Assembly (NCBI RefSeq): GCF_018279705.1
Contig: NZ_CP036498.1
Location: 1,009,001 to 1,073,000 of the forward strand
Length of the DNA stretch: 64,000 nucleotides
Source of the DNA: Tardiphaga alba
GTDB lineage: Bacteria > Pseudomonadota > Alphaproteobacteria > Rhizobiales > Xanthobacteraceae
Direction of reading: 5' to 3'
Shown here: positions 48,837-58,092 of the stretch, piece by piece
Layout: each line of letters starts with the position of its first letter
Numbering within the stretch: the stretch's first letter is position 1
Notes under the pieces: model-generated
Told to the model about the DNA's origin: nothing
Databases searched by the model: none
What the model saw: the letters and a program-made list of their open reading frames with translations, nothing else
Translations under genes and position numbers: made by a program

Positions 48837-49763
48837 ATGAGTCCCCGCATTTCCTGGGAAGGTGTCTTCCCTGCCGTTACCACCCAGTTTCACGACGATC
48901 TCTCTCTCGATATCGATGCGACCGCCAAGGTGATGGATGGCCTGATTCGCGATGGCGTGTCTGGCCTCATTATCTGCGGTTCGGTCGGCGAAAACACTTC
49001 ACTCGAGCGCAAGGAAAAGATCGCGATCATGGAAGCGGCCAAGTCGGTCGCCAAGGGCCGCGTGCCGGTGCTGTGCGGCATTGCCGAATTCACCACGGCG
49101 TTCGCCGTGGAGACCGCCAAGGAAGCCGCGCGCGTGGGCATTGATGGCGTGATGGTGATGCCGGCGCTGGTCTATTCCTCCAAGCCGCATGAGACCGCCG
49201 CACATTTCCGCGCCGTGGCGACGGCGACGGACCTTCCGGTCATGCTCTACAACAACCCGCCGATCTACAAGAACGACGTCACGCCGGACATTCTGGCGAC
49301 GTTGGCCGATGTCGAGACGGTGGTGTGCTTCAAGGACTCCTCGGGCGATACCCGCCGCTTCATCGACACCCGCAACATGGTGGGCGATCGCTTCGTGCTG
49401 TTCGCAGGCCTCGATGACGTGATCGTCGAGAGCGTCGCCATGGGCGCTGTCGGTTGGGTGTCCGGCATGTCCAATGCATTCCCGCGGGAAGGCGAGACGC
49501 TGTTCCGCCTGGCCAAGGCCGGGCGTTATGCCGAGGCGATGAAGATCTATGAATGGTTCATGCCGCTGTTGCATCTTGATGCGCGGCCGGATCTCGTCCA
49601 GTGCATCAAGCTCTGCGAGAACATCATGGGCCGCGGCACCGCGCTGACGCGCCCGCCGCGTCTCGCCTTGTTGCCGCATGAGAAAGCGGAGGTCGAAGCG
49701 ATGATGGCAAAGGCGCTGCGCACGCGCCCGACCTTACCGGAAGTCGGGCTGAAGGCGGCGTGA
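48837..49763 (+). CDS. Dihydrodipicolinate synthase (DapA)-family lyase/aldolase
   Basis: 308 residues, TIM barrel with the Schiff-base Lys in VVCFKDSSGDTRRF, Tyr in PVMLYNNPPIYKN, and GxxGE as GSVGENTSLERKEK. The family includes DHDPS, N-acetylneuraminate lyase, sugar-acid dehydratases and hydroxyproline-pathway deaminases; gene context (TRAP, GntR, M20 amidohydrolase) suggests catabolism, not lysine synthesis. ATG 48837 gives MSPRISWEGVFPAVTT. The substrate cannot be told from sequence alone. Confidence 0.9.
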   Translation: MSPRISWEGVFPAVTTQFHDDLSLDIDATAKVMDGLIRDGVSGLIICGSVGENTSLERKEKIAIMEAAKSVAKGRVPVLCGIAEFTTAFAVETAKEAARVGIDGVMVMPALVYSSKPHETAAHFRAVATATDLPVMLYNNPPIYKNDVTPDILATLADVETVVCFKDSSGDTRRFIDTRNMVGDRFVLFAGLDDVIVESVAMGAVGWVSGMSNAFPREGETLFRLAKAGRYAEAMKIYEWFMPLLHLDARPDLVQCIKLCENIMGRGTALTRPPRLALLPHEKAEVEAMMAKALRTRPTLPEVGLKAA

Positions 49764-49783
49764 GCGACCAAGGACCTTCATGC

Positions 49784-49815
49784 AAAATGGCGCGCTGGCA
49801 ACAGCGCGCCATTTT
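49784..49815. terminator. Bidirectional intrinsic terminator
   Basis: AAAATGGCGCGCTG, tetraloop GCAA, CAGCGCGCCATTTT: a perfect 14-pair stem with A and T tracts on both sides. It separates the lyase gene from a convergent small gene whose stop touches it. Confidence 0.85.
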
Positions 49816-49970
49816 CATTTCTCGGTGTCGCGCTTTTCGAACGCCTCTGCTTCATAGTCGCGGTCGTGCTTCGGCGTGGCGATATCACCGTCGTCTTCGT
49901 CATCGACATCAGGTATCGGCGCCGTCTTGTCGGTCGTCTTCGGTGGCTCGCGCCCCTTTCGCGGATTCAT
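49815..49970 (-). CDS. Small hypothetical acidic/basic protein
   Basis: 51 residues from ATG 49970: MNPRKGREPPKTTDKTAPI, then an acidic stretch DVDDEDDGD and HDRDYEAEAFEKRDTEK. Likely disordered; I recall similar short proteins in Bradyrhizobium but no function. Its stop lies on the terminator at 49784-49815. The upstream ATG (50021) is less likely. Confidence 0.5.
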   Translation of the reverse strand: MNPRKGREPPKTTDKTAPIPDVDDEDDGDIATPKHDRDYEAEAFEKRDTEK

Positions 49971-50039
49971 CCGGCTTCCCTGCATTCGCGTTATGCGGGC
50001 GATTGAAGCAGATTTCGCCACTATGGGGAATTCCCCGTG

Positions 50040-50312
50040 TCAGGTCCGGAAACCGCCCTTGCGCTGCTCGGCCAGCCACGCGGCCAGCGCCACTGACTTC
50101 TCGGCCGGCTTGCTGGCCGAACTCTTCCCGGATGACGTCTTTCCGGTCGCACTGCGGCCAGACTTGGCCGCAACCTTCTTTTTCGGAGCGGCCTGAGGCA
50201 TGGAGGCCTCGCGGGCGAGGCGCAGCGCTTTCAGGCGCGCCATATTGTCGAGCACGGCCTTTTCGGCGGCATCGCGCTCGGCTTTGGTGGATTTGTTATC
50301 GTCTGCGGACAT
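50040..50312 (-). CDS. Small Lys/Ala/Ser-rich hypothetical protein
   Basis: 90 residues from ATG 50312: MSADDNKSTKAERDAAEKAV, helix LDNMARLKALRLAREA, then a basic Ala/Lys/Ser stretch (KKKVAAKSGRSATGKTSSGK) and AAWLAEQRKGGFRT. The composition suggests a DNA- or RNA-associated tail, but no fold or role is known. The conserved-looking helix favours this start over ATG 50432. Confidence 0.6.
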   Translation of the reverse strand: MSADDNKSTKAERDAAEKAVLDNMARLKALRLAREASMPQAAPKKKVAAKSGRSATGKTSSGKSSASKPAEKSVALAAWLAEQRKGGFRT

Positions 50313-50563
50313 CAATTCAGCTTTGTTCTGGATTTTTTCTGGTTCAGGTGTCAGCGCTGCGGGCATCACGAGGATGGCGTCAAGGCAAGCGCCGCGCGAT
50401 CGTTGCGCGGCTATATAGAGGCCCGCATTCATTCAGCCAACAGGGGATCATGCCGTTGGGCCATTTCTGAGGCACATGCGCGCGATTTAATGCGAAATCG
50501 ACGCGGTTGCGCCGCAGCGATCGGTCTGAGACAATCGAGGCGTCAATCAGGCCGTTTCCTTCC

Positions 50564-51622
50564 ATGCTCCTCACGCTTTTCAACGATGGCGCCGACAATC
50601 TGCGCGGCCGCATCATCGCCATCTATGTCATTCTCATCCCGGCCAATGTGCTGGCCTGGATCTGGGCGCTCGTTGCGTTCCGCGATCAGCCGGTCCTGCT
50701 CGGAACCGCCGTTCTGGCCTACACATTCGGTCTGCGCCACGCCTTCGATGCCGATCACATCGCGGCCATCGACAATATCACGCGCAAATTGATGCAGGCG
50801 GGGAAGCGACCGATCTCGGTCGGTATGTTCTTCTCGCTCGGCCATTCCACCGTGGTGATCGTGGCCTCGATCTTCGTGGCGCTGGCGGTGTCGGCGCTGC
50901 AGGAACGGTTCGACAATTTCAAGGAGGTTGGCGGGCTGATCGGCACGGGCGTCTCAGCCTTCTTCCTGCTGGTGGTCGGTATCGCCAATCTTTTCATCCT
51001 CGCGGCCGTTTATCGCGTGTTCCGGTCAGTGAAACGCGGCGAGCGTTTCATCGAGGAGGATCTCAATGCTGTGCTGGCCCAGCGTGGCATCATCGGCCGT
51101 GCGCTGCGGCGCTTGTTCGGGGTGATCACCAGGAGCTGGCACATGTATCCGCTCGGCATCCTGTTTGGCCTCGGCTTCGACACCGCCAGTGAGATCGCGC
51201 TGCTCGGCATCGCGGCCTCGCAGAGCGCCGAGGGGATGTCGATGCTGTCTATCCTGATCTTTCCGGCGTTGTTCACCGCTGGCATGTCGCTGGTGGATGC
51301 GACGGATTCGATCCTGATGGTGCGCGCCTATGGCTGGGCTTTCGTGAAGCCCATTCGCAAGCTCTATTACAACATGATGATAACGGCGGTGTCGGTGATC
51401 GTGGCGCTGGTGATCGGCGGCATCGAGGCACTCGGCTTGATCGGCCGCAAGCTGGATCTGTCCGGCAGCTTTTGGGAGGCCATCGAGGGGCTCAACGAAA
51501 ATCTCGGCGCGATGGGCTATCTCATCGTCGCGATCTTCGTTGTCAGCTGGCTCGTCTCGGTCGCCATCTATCGCATCAAGGGCTATGATGACATCGAGGT
51601 GCGGGTCGGCGAGGCGTCGTAA
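50564..51622 (+). CDS. Nickel/cobalt transporter (NiCoT / HoxN-NixA family)
   Basis: 352 residues, eight membrane segments. Signature metal motifs RHAFDADHIAAIDNITRKL, FFSLGHSTVVI, LGFDTASEIALL and SLVDATDSILM are all present. Brings Ni2+ (for urease or hydrogenase) or Co2+ (for B12) into the cell; the sequence does not settle which. No cobalamin riboswitch was seen upstream. ATG 50564 gives MLLTLFNDGADNLRGR, preferred over the earlier ATG 50507. Confidence 0.93.
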   Translation: MLLTLFNDGADNLRGRIIAIYVILIPANVLAWIWALVAFRDQPVLLGTAVLAYTFGLRHAFDADHIAAIDNITRKLMQAGKRPISVGMFFSLGHSTVVIVASIFVALAVSALQERFDNFKEVGGLIGTGVSAFFLLVVGIANLFILAAVYRVFRSVKRGERFIEEDLNAVLAQRGIIGRALRRLFGVITRSWHMYPLGILFGLGFDTASEIALLGIAASQSAEGMSMLSILIFPALFTAGMSLVDATDSILMVRAYGWAFVKPIRKLYYNMMITAVSVIVALVIGGIEALGLIGRKLDLSGSFWEAIEGLNENLGAMGYLIVAIFVVSWLVSVAIYRIKGYDDIEVRVGEAS

Positions 51623-52696
51623 CTACGCCGCCAGCACCGGCCCGCCAGCCTTCTTCCATGCATCGATGCCGCCATCGAGATGTGCGGCATGCGCAATGCC
51701 GGCATCCTTGGCGGCATTCACCGCCATTGCCGAGCGCTCGCCATAAGCGCAGAAGAATACGAGACGCCGCCGCGAGGCGCTGGCGACTTCGCGGAGCATG
51801 CCACCGGGCTTGAGGCTGTCGGCGATGGAGGGATAGGGCGCATGCAGCGCGCCGGACAGCGTGCCGAATTTCGCTCGCTCGCCGCTTTCGCGGAGATCCA
51901 CCAGCAACATATCGGGATCGCCGAGATGCGCGATGGCCTCCTGCGGTGACAGTGCTAGACCCTGTTTCACCAGTTCGTCCGGCTTGAGGCCCACTTTCAT
52001 ATTGGCGGGGATCACCACGTCCATCAGCTTCGGGTTCGGCAGATTCAGCTTGCCCATCAGCTCGATATATTCATCGACCGAGTTCACCTGCAGCCGCGGA
52101 TTGAACCGCTTTTCCTCGCCGATGGTGGAGACCGTATCGCCTTTGTAGTCATGTGCCGGAAACACCATGGTCTCGTCCGGCAGTTTCAGCAGGCGATTGA
52201 ACAGCGAGTCGTATTGTGCCCGCGCGCTGCCGTTTTGGAAATCGGTGCGGCCGGTGCCGCGGATGAGAAGCGTGTCGCCGGTGAAGACGCGATCCTTCAT
52301 CATGAAGCTGTAGGAGTCGTCGGTGTGGCCGGGCGTGTACATCACGTCGAGCGAGACGCCTTCGATCATCACCTTGTCGCCGTCGCTCACGCGCATCGCG
52401 ACCACATCGGCCTTGCTCTGGTCGCCCATCACGGTGACGCATTGCGTGCGCTCGCGCAGCTCGGCGAGGCCGGTGACATGGTCGGCATGAAGATGCGTAT
52501 CGACGGCTTTCACCAGCCGGAGATCGAGTTCGCGCAGCAACTGGCAATAGCGATCGACCTTTTCCAGCACGGGATCGAGGATCAATGCCTCGCCGCCGTG
52601 GCGGCTGGCCAGGAGATAGCTGTAGGTGCCCGATACGCTGTCGAAGAGCTGTCGGAAGATCATGTCGCTCACCGTAGTCTTGGTCGAATATTCCAT
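51623..52696 (-). CDS. Persulfide dioxygenase-rhodanese fusion (ETHE1-like beta-lactamase fold plus sulfurtransferase)
   Basis: 357 residues. N-terminal metallo-beta-lactamase domain with DTHLHADHVTGLAEL, GHTDDSYSF, FTGDTLLIRGTGRTDFQNGS and VFPAHDYKGDTVSTIGEEK (ETHE1 pattern with a single iron), then a rhodanese domain from about 265 with active Cys in FFCAYGERSAMAV and GGIDAWKKAG. It would oxidise glutathione persulfide to sulfite and handle the product sulfur in the cytoplasm. The start is ATG 52696 or 52663 (MIFRQLF); the first is used. Confidence 0.9.
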   Translation of the reverse strand: MEYSTKTTVSDMIFRQLFDSVSGTYSYLLASRHGGEALILDPVLEKVDRYCQLLRELDLRLVKAVDTHLHADHVTGLAELRERTQCVTVMGDQSKADVVAMRVSDGDKVMIEGVSLDVMYTPGHTDDSYSFMMKDRVFTGDTLLIRGTGRTDFQNGSARAQYDSLFNRLLKLPDETMVFPAHDYKGDTVSTIGEEKRFNPRLQVNSVDEYIELMGKLNLPNPKLMDVVIPANMKVGLKPDELVKQGLALSPQEAIAHLGDPDMLLVDLRESGERAKFGTLSGALHAPYPSIADSLKPGGMLREVASASRRRLVFFCAYGERSAMAVNAAKDAGIAHAAHLDGGIDAWKKAGGPVLAA

Positions 52697-52811
52697 GTAG
52701 TCGACGAATGGGGGAATAATACCCCACTCAAGCGGATTTGAGCGAATGTTTTCTGCTGTCCGAATTGCTCTGGCTCGCTGCCCGGCCTAATGCTGCGCGA
52801 CGGAGATTCAT

Positions 52812-53492
52812 ATGGCGGAATATGTGGTCGAGTTCGGCAAGGATGGCGGGCGGATCGAGCCCGACGGCCGTCTGGATGCTGCGGCGTTTCACCGAAATCA
52901 TGTAGCGATCTGGACTGTTCTTGCGGCATCCTTGCAGCAACAGGGCGGCGATGTTGTGGAGGTCGGCAGCGGCACGGGCCAGCACGTGCAGTACTTCGCC
53001 GAGCATACGCCCGGCATCACCTGGTGGCCGAGCGACCTCAACGATGCGCATCTGAAGAGCATCGAGGCGTGGCGCGCGCATACAAAGCGCGCGAATGTCC
53101 GCTCGCCCTTGCGGATCGATCTGACCGATCCCGCCTGGTGCCCGGACATGACAAATGGCAACGGCCCGGGCCCGCTGCTGGCTGTGTTCTGCGCCAATGT
53201 CGTCCACATCGCGCCATGGACGGTCGCGGAGGGGCTTATCTCAGGCGCGGCGCGGTATCTGCGGCCGGATGGAAAGCTCTTTATCTATGGTCCGTTCAAG
53301 CGTGGCGGGAAGCATACGGCGGTCAGCAACGCGACGTTTGACACCAGCCTGCGCAATGGCAACCCGGAATGGGGGGTACGCGATGTCGAGGCGCTGGAAA
53401 AGGTGGCTGAAGGCGTTGGTCTCCAGCTGAGCGAGGTTGTGGAGATGCCGGCCAATAATCTCATTCTCATATTCAAGCGCGCGGCCGCATAG
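52812..53492 (+). CDS. DUF938 family SAM-dependent methyltransferase-like protein
   Basis: 226 residues. SAM fold with motif I VVEVGSGTGQHVQYFAEH, the family start RNHVAIWTVLAASL, and DLTDPAW. It ends with NNLILIFKR, typical of DUF938. Substrate unknown. The family is common in proteobacteria. Divergent from the persulfide gene (115-base gap). Confidence 0.85.
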   Translation: MAEYVVEFGKDGGRIEPDGRLDAAAFHRNHVAIWTVLAASLQQQGGDVVEVGSGTGQHVQYFAEHTPGITWWPSDLNDAHLKSIEAWRAHTKRANVRSPLRIDLTDPAWCPDMTNGNGPGPLLAVFCANVVHIAPWTVAEGLISGAARYLRPDGKLFIYGPFKRGGKHTAVSNATFDTSLRNGNPEWGVRDVEALEKVAEGVGLQLSEVVEMPANNLILIFKRAAA

Positions 53493-53595
53493 CGCGGCTG
53501 CGCCAGCGTGTGTTGAACTGTCGCAGGCACACCCGCATAGTCATGTCAGAACAACGGCTTGGGGCGAACCTGGCCGATATCCGGGCGGAATCCCC

Positions 53596-54834
53596 ATGAG
53601 CGAACCGACGACCCCAGAGAGTTTCGACGATGCGCGTGCGCGTGCCACAGTGTGGCGGCTTGCGGCCGCGCAGGCGCTGGGCGGCGCCAATTCGGCGGTG
53701 ATCTTCGCCACCGGTGCCATTGTCGGCGCGACGCTGGCGCCAACCGCGTCGCTCGCGACGGTGCCGCTGTCGATGTATGTGGTCGGTCTCGCTGCGGCGA
53801 CGTTGCCGGTCGGCATCATCTCGCGGCGCTATGGCCGCCGGCTTGCATTCATCATCGGCAGCGGAGCTGGCGCGCTATGCGGCCTGCTCGGCGCCATTGC
53901 AATTCTGCAGGCGTCCTTCACGCTGTTCTGCGTCGCCACGCTTTTTGGCGGCTTCTATGGCGCGGTCGCGCAGTCCTATCGGTTTGCGGCGGCGGATGGT
54001 GCAAGCCCGGCCTATCGGCCCAAGGCCGTATCATGGGTCATGGCAGGCGGCGTTTTTGCCGGCGTGCTCGGGCCGCAGCTCGTGCAGTGGACCATGGATA
54101 TCTGGTCGCCCCACCTGTTCTCGTTCAGCTTCCTCGCGCAGGCGGTGGTGGCGTTGATCGCAATGGCATTGCTGTCCACCGTGGATGCGCCAAAACCGGC
54201 GCCAGCGGATATGCATGGCGGGCGACCGCTGGTGGAGATCATCAAGCAGCCGCGTTTCGTCGCCGCCGCAATTTGCGGGGTTGTCTCCTATTCGATGATG
54301 AATCTGGTGATGACCTCGGCGCCGCTGGCCATGAAACTGTGCGGCCTCAGCCTCAGCGATTCCAATTTCGGCATTCAATGGCACGTGGTTGCCATGTATG
54401 GGCCGAGCTTCTTCACCGGCGCGCTGATCACGCGCTTCGGTGCGCCGAAGGTCGTGGCCGTCGGTCTCATCCTCGAAGCGCTGGCCGCGATCATCGGCAT
54501 GTCGGGCGTCACCGCGATTCATTTCTGGGTCGGGCTTGTGGTGCTCGGCGTCGGCTGGAATTTCGGCTTCGTCGGCGCGTCGGCGTTGGTGCTGGAAACC
54601 CATCGGCCGCAGGAGCGCAACAAGGTGCAGGCCTTCAACGATTTCCTCGTCTTCGGCCTGATGGCGGTCGGTTCGTTCTCGTCCGGCCAGTTGCTGGCGC
54701 ATTACGGCTGGAACGCCGTCAATGCCGTGGTTTTCCCACCGGTGGTGCTCGGCCTCGCGGTGCTGATGATTGCCGGTTTCGCCAAGCGCCGCGCGTTGAA
54801 GCAGGCCGAGGCGTTCCCCGATCCGGCGATTTAA
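53596..54834 (+). CDS. MFS transporter
   Basis: 412 residues with twelve hydrophobic segments, and the loop motif GIISRRYGRRLAFIIGSGAG between TM2 and TM3. It has no recognised substrate residues. ATG 53596 gives MSEPTTPESFDDARARATVW; the open frame begins at 53437 but overlaps the methyltransferase gene. Convergent with the RegB-like gene across a palindromic repeat. Confidence 0.85.
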   Translation: MSEPTTPESFDDARARATVWRLAAAQALGGANSAVIFATGAIVGATLAPTASLATVPLSMYVVGLAAATLPVGIISRRYGRRLAFIIGSGAGALCGLLGAIAILQASFTLFCVATLFGGFYGAVAQSYRFAAADGASPAYRPKAVSWVMAGGVFAGVLGPQLVQWTMDIWSPHLFSFSFLAQAVVALIAMALLSTVDAPKPAPADMHGGRPLVEIIKQPRFVAAAICGVVSYSMMNLVMTSAPLAMKLCGLSLSDSNFGIQWHVVAMYGPSFFTGALITRFGAPKVVAVGLILEALAAIIGMSGVTAIHFWVGLVVLGVGWNFGFVGASALVLETHRPQERNKVQAFNDFLVFGLMAVGSFSSGQLLAHYGWNAVNAVVFPPVVLGLAVLMIAGFAKRRALKQAEAFPDPAI

Positions 54835-54838
54835 AGCG

Positions 54839-54923
54839 CGTCATTGCGAGCGCAGCGAAGCAATCCAGAGCCACACGAAGAAAGACTGGATTGCTTCGTC
54901 GCCTTCGGCTCCTCGCAATGACG
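54839..54923. repeat. Dispersed palindromic repeat, copy 2
   Basis: Begins CGTCATTGCGAG and ends CTCGCAATGACG, with inner GAAGCAATCCAG and CTGGATTGCTTC. Same family as 44879-44955, differing in the loop. Again between two convergent genes. Confidence 0.85.
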
Positions 54924-54930
54924 ACTGAGA

Positions 54931-56247
54931 TCAATCCAACTCCGCCAACTGCCCGGCGGTTTCGAACGCATCGCGGGGCCAGGCGATTTGCACCACGGCG
55001 CCATGGTCGGGGAAGACGCGGTTGCTGAAGGTCACCTTGGCGCCGGTGCGCTCGAGCAGCGTGCGGGCGATGAAGACGCCGAGGCCGAGGCCGCGGCGCG
55101 GGCCGTCTTCGGTGTTGCGGCGGCGCGAGAGGTAGGGCTCGCCGATGCGCTTCAAGAGATCCGGCGGAATGCCCGGGCCGTCGTCGGAGATCGACAGCAC
55201 GATCGCGTCGGCATTCCACCACGCATTCACTTCCACCTGTTCGCGGGCGAAATCGACGGCGTTTTCCAGAATGTTGCCGACGCCATAAAGGATCGCGGGA
55301 TTGCGCATGCCCACCGGCTCGGGCGCATTGGAGACTGCGATCCGCACCTTGATGGACACACCGAAGTCGCGATGCGGCGACACGGATTCCTCGATCAGCT
55401 GCGAGATGCGCATGCGGTCGAACGGGGCGCCGCTGGAATTCAGCTGGGTGATTTTTGAGAGGATCTCGCGGCAGCGCTGTGCCTGTTCCGCCATGGTGCG
55501 CAGGTCGCCGGCGAGCTCCGGGTTCTTGTCGACATTCTTCACCAGTTCGCGCGAGATCAGGAAGATGGTCGCCAGCGGCGTTCCTAATTCATGAGCCGCG
55601 GCGGCGGCGAGGCCGTCAATCTGGGTCAGATGTTGTTCGCGCGTCAGCACCAGTTCGGTGGCGGCGAGGGCGTCGGAGAGTTTTCGCGCCTCCTCGGTGA
55701 CCTGGAACGCATAGAGGCTGGTCACGCCGATGGCGGTCATGATCGAGAACCAGACGCCGAGCAGATAGATCTGCGGCAAGACGAGGGGATCGGTCGAATC
55801 CCATGGCAGCGGCAGATGGAAGAAGGCGAGCACCGTCGTACAGGTGGCCGCAAGCACGCCAAGGCCGATGGTGTAATTGGTCGGCAGCGCGGTGGCTGAG
55901 ATCAGCACCGGCGCGAGAAACAGGAACGAGAACGGGTTCTGCAGGCCGCCGGTGAAATAGAGCAGGGCAGCCAGCTCGATGATATTGAGCGCCAGCAGTC
56001 CGGCGGCGCTGATTGCCTCCAGGCGATGCACCGGATTGAACAGCGTCTGCAAAACCAGGTTCAGCGCCGCCGACAGGCCGATGATCGTCACGCAGGGGAT
56101 GATCGCCATGTCATATTCGAGGCCCTGCACCACCACGAAAATGGCGGCGAGCTGCCCGAGGGCGGCAAGCCAGCGCAGGCGCAGGATCGTATCGAGCCGC
56201 ACATAGCGGCGCGGATGGCGAAAGTCGGAAGCGGAAACGTCGGTCAT
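54931..56247 (-). CDS. regB: RegB/PrrB/RegS-type redox sensor histidine kinase
   Basis: 438 residues, six membrane segments in the first 185. The quinone-binding heptad GGLQNPF is at 100-106, phospho-acceptor His219 in AAAAHELGTPLATIF and the redox Cys259 in QAQRCREILSKI, exactly 40 residues on, as between H225 and C265 of Rhodobacter RegB. ATPase motifs include GNILENAVDFA, SDDGPGIP and GLGLGVFIA. It would signal the quinone redox state and phosphorylate RegA/RegR. That partner is usually adjacent but is not in this window. Confidence 0.92.
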   Translation of the reverse strand: MTDVSASDFRHPRRYVRLDTILRLRWLAALGQLAAIFVVVQGLEYDMAIIPCVTIIGLSAALNLVLQTLFNPVHRLEAISAAGLLALNIIELAALLYFTGGLQNPFSFLFLAPVLISATALPTNYTIGLGVLAATCTTVLAFFHLPLPWDSTDPLVLPQIYLLGVWFSIMTAIGVTSLYAFQVTEEARKLSDALAATELVLTREQHLTQIDGLAAAAAHELGTPLATIFLISRELVKNVDKNPELAGDLRTMAEQAQRCREILSKITQLNSSGAPFDRMRISQLIEESVSPHRDFGVSIKVRIAVSNAPEPVGMRNPAILYGVGNILENAVDFAREQVEVNAWWNADAIVLSISDDGPGIPPDLLKRIGEPYLSRRRNTEDGPRRGLGLGVFIARTLLERTGAKVTFSNRVFPDHGAVVQIAWPRDAFETAGQLAELD

Positions 56248-56354
56248 ATCAGCACTTTAGCGGTTCGCTGAAGCGACCACAAACGCTTGCGATGCGACCG
56301 CTTGAAGCGCTGCGGCTTGCCATCGCAGCCATGATGCCGCAAGGAACGGCGGCA

Positions 56355-57149
56355 ATGACCGCCGATGACATCAAGCAAAGCAATCACCCGCTGCGCAGTC
56401 CGGACGTTCCGGCTGCGATCGCCGTCGCGCATCTGGTCAAGGTCTACAAAACCAATCGTGCGGTGGACGACATCTCGTTCTCCATCGCACGCGGCAGCAT
56501 TACTGGATTGCTCGGCGGCAATGGCGCCGGCAAGACCACGACCATCGCCATGATCATGGGATTGGTGCTGCCGACTTCCGGCAAGGTCTCGGTGCTCGGC
56601 CATGCAATGCCGGAGCGGGCTGCTGATGTTCTCGGCCGGATGAATTTCGAGAGCCCCTATGTCGATATGCCGATGCGCCTTACGGTTCGGCAGAACCTCA
56701 CCGTGTTCGGCAAGCTCTATGCGGTGCGGAACCTGCGCGAGCGCATTGCGCAGCTGGCGTCCGATCTCGATCTCACGGATTTTCTCGACCGCGCCAGCGG
56801 CAAGCTCTCGGCGGGACAAAAGACGCGGGTGGCCTTGGCAAAAGCGCTGATCAACGAGCCCGAATTGCTGTTGCTCGACGAGCCGACCGCCTCGCTCGAT
56901 CCCGATACCGCGGACTGGATCCGCGGCCATCTCGAAGCATACTGCCGCAGCCACAATGCAACGATCCTGCTCGCCTCGCACAATATGCTGGAAGTGGAGC
57001 GGCTGTGTGATCGCGTCATCATCATGAAGAAGGGGCGCGTCGAGGACGACGACAGCCCGGCCGGCATTCTTCAGCGCTACAATCGCACCACGCTGGAAGA
57101 CGTGTTCCTCGATGTCGCGCGTGGCCGCGACCGGGAGGCGGCGCAATGA
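56355..57149 (+). CDS. ABC transporter ATP-binding protein (ABC-2 export type)
   Basis: 264 residues: Walker A LLGGNGAGKTTTIAMIMGLV, Q-loop INFESPY as MNFESPYVDMPMRL, signature LSAGQKTRVALAKALINE, Walker B LLLLDEPTASLDPD and H-switch LASHNMLEVERL. Exports drugs, lipids or polysaccharides in relatives. ATG 56355 is preferred to 56292 because the earlier residues are not typical. Overlaps its permease by four bases (ATGA). Confidence 0.9.
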   Translation: MTADDIKQSNHPLRSPDVPAAIAVAHLVKVYKTNRAVDDISFSIARGSITGLLGGNGAGKTTTIAMIMGLVLPTSGKVSVLGHAMPERAADVLGRMNFESPYVDMPMRLTVRQNLTVFGKLYAVRNLRERIAQLASDLDLTDFLDRASGKLSAGQKTRVALAKALINEPELLLLDEPTASLDPDTADWIRGHLEAYCRSHNATILLASHNMLEVERLCDRVIIMKKGRVEDDDSPAGILQRYNRTTLEDVFLDVARGRDREAAQ

Positions 57150-57964
57150 ACCTCGTTGAGCAGATGCGCGGCCTTGCCATGCATCGCATCAATGCGATGG
57201 TGCTGCGCTATTGGTATCTGTTGCGCTCGTCATGGCCGCGGATGCTGGAGCTGATCTACTGGCCGGCGCTGCAGATCATCACCTGGGGCTTTCTGCAGAG
57301 CTATATCTCGCAGAATGCCGGCTTCTTCGCGCAGGCGGGCGGCACGCTGATCGGCGCTGTCATCCTGTGGGACATCCTGTTTCGCGGCCAGCTCGGTTTC
57401 TCTATCTCGTTCCTGGAAGAGATGTGGGCGCGGAACCTCGGCAATCTGATGATGAGCCCGCTGAAGCCCATCGAATACCTGACGGCGCTGATGATCATGA
57501 GCCTGATCAGGCTCGCCATCGGCATCATCCCGATGGTCATCCTCGCGGCGGTGTTCTTTCACTTCAATCTGCTGAATTTCGGCCTGCCGCTGATCGTGTT
57601 CTTCTGCAATTTGATCTTCACCAGCTGGTCGCTGGGCATCTTTGTATCCGGTCTGGTGCTGCGCAACGGGCTCGGTGCCGAGAGCATCGTGTGGACACTG
57701 ATGTTTGGATTGATGCCGCTGGTCTGCGTTTATTATCCGGTGTCGGTGTTGCCGGCCTGGCTGCAGCCGATCGCGTGGTGTCTGCCGCCGACTTATGTAT
57801 TCGAGGGCATGCGGGCGCTGTTGTTCGATCAGGTGTTTCGCGGCGACCTGATGCTCGGCGCGCTGGCGATCAATGCGGTGCTGTTCGTGGTGTCGTTTGC
57901 GTCATTCCTGCTGCTGTTGAACAGCGCGAAACGCGCGGGATCGCTGATCTCAGGCGGCGAATGA
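57146..57964 (+). CDS. ABC-2 type permease
   Basis: 272 residues, six membrane segments (YWPALQIITWGFLQSYIS; GGTLIGAVILWDILFRGQL; LAIGIIPMVILAAVFFHF; WTLMFGLMPLVCVYYPVSVL). Pairs with the ATPase just upstream. The substrate is unknown. A second hydrophobic cluster at the end (AINAVLFVVSFASFLLLL) is the last helix. Confidence 0.9.
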   Translation: MNLVEQMRGLAMHRINAMVLRYWYLLRSSWPRMLELIYWPALQIITWGFLQSYISQNAGFFAQAGGTLIGAVILWDILFRGQLGFSISFLEEMWARNLGNLMMSPLKPIEYLTALMIMSLIRLAIGIIPMVILAAVFFHFNLLNFGLPLIVFFCNLIFTSWSLGIFVSGLVLRNGLGAESIVWTLMFGLMPLVCVYYPVSVLPAWLQPIAWCLPPTYVFEGMRALLFDQVFRGDLMLGALAINAVLFVVSFASFLLLLNSAKRAGSLISGGE

Positions 57965-58092
57965 GCGTGTCGGGCTGGCCGCCACAGCCCAATTCGACCA
58001 TTTGCCCATAGGAAAAGGGCTGATTTTACCTTGTTCCAGCCCTGCCTGAGGGACAGGCGCATTGACGCATTCTAAGTCAATCTCCACTATAG

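Noticed and set aside
50410..50563. Cobalamin riboswitch or NikR operator upstream of the NiCoT gene
   Set aside because: No B12-box-like core or clear NikR-type palindrome was visible.
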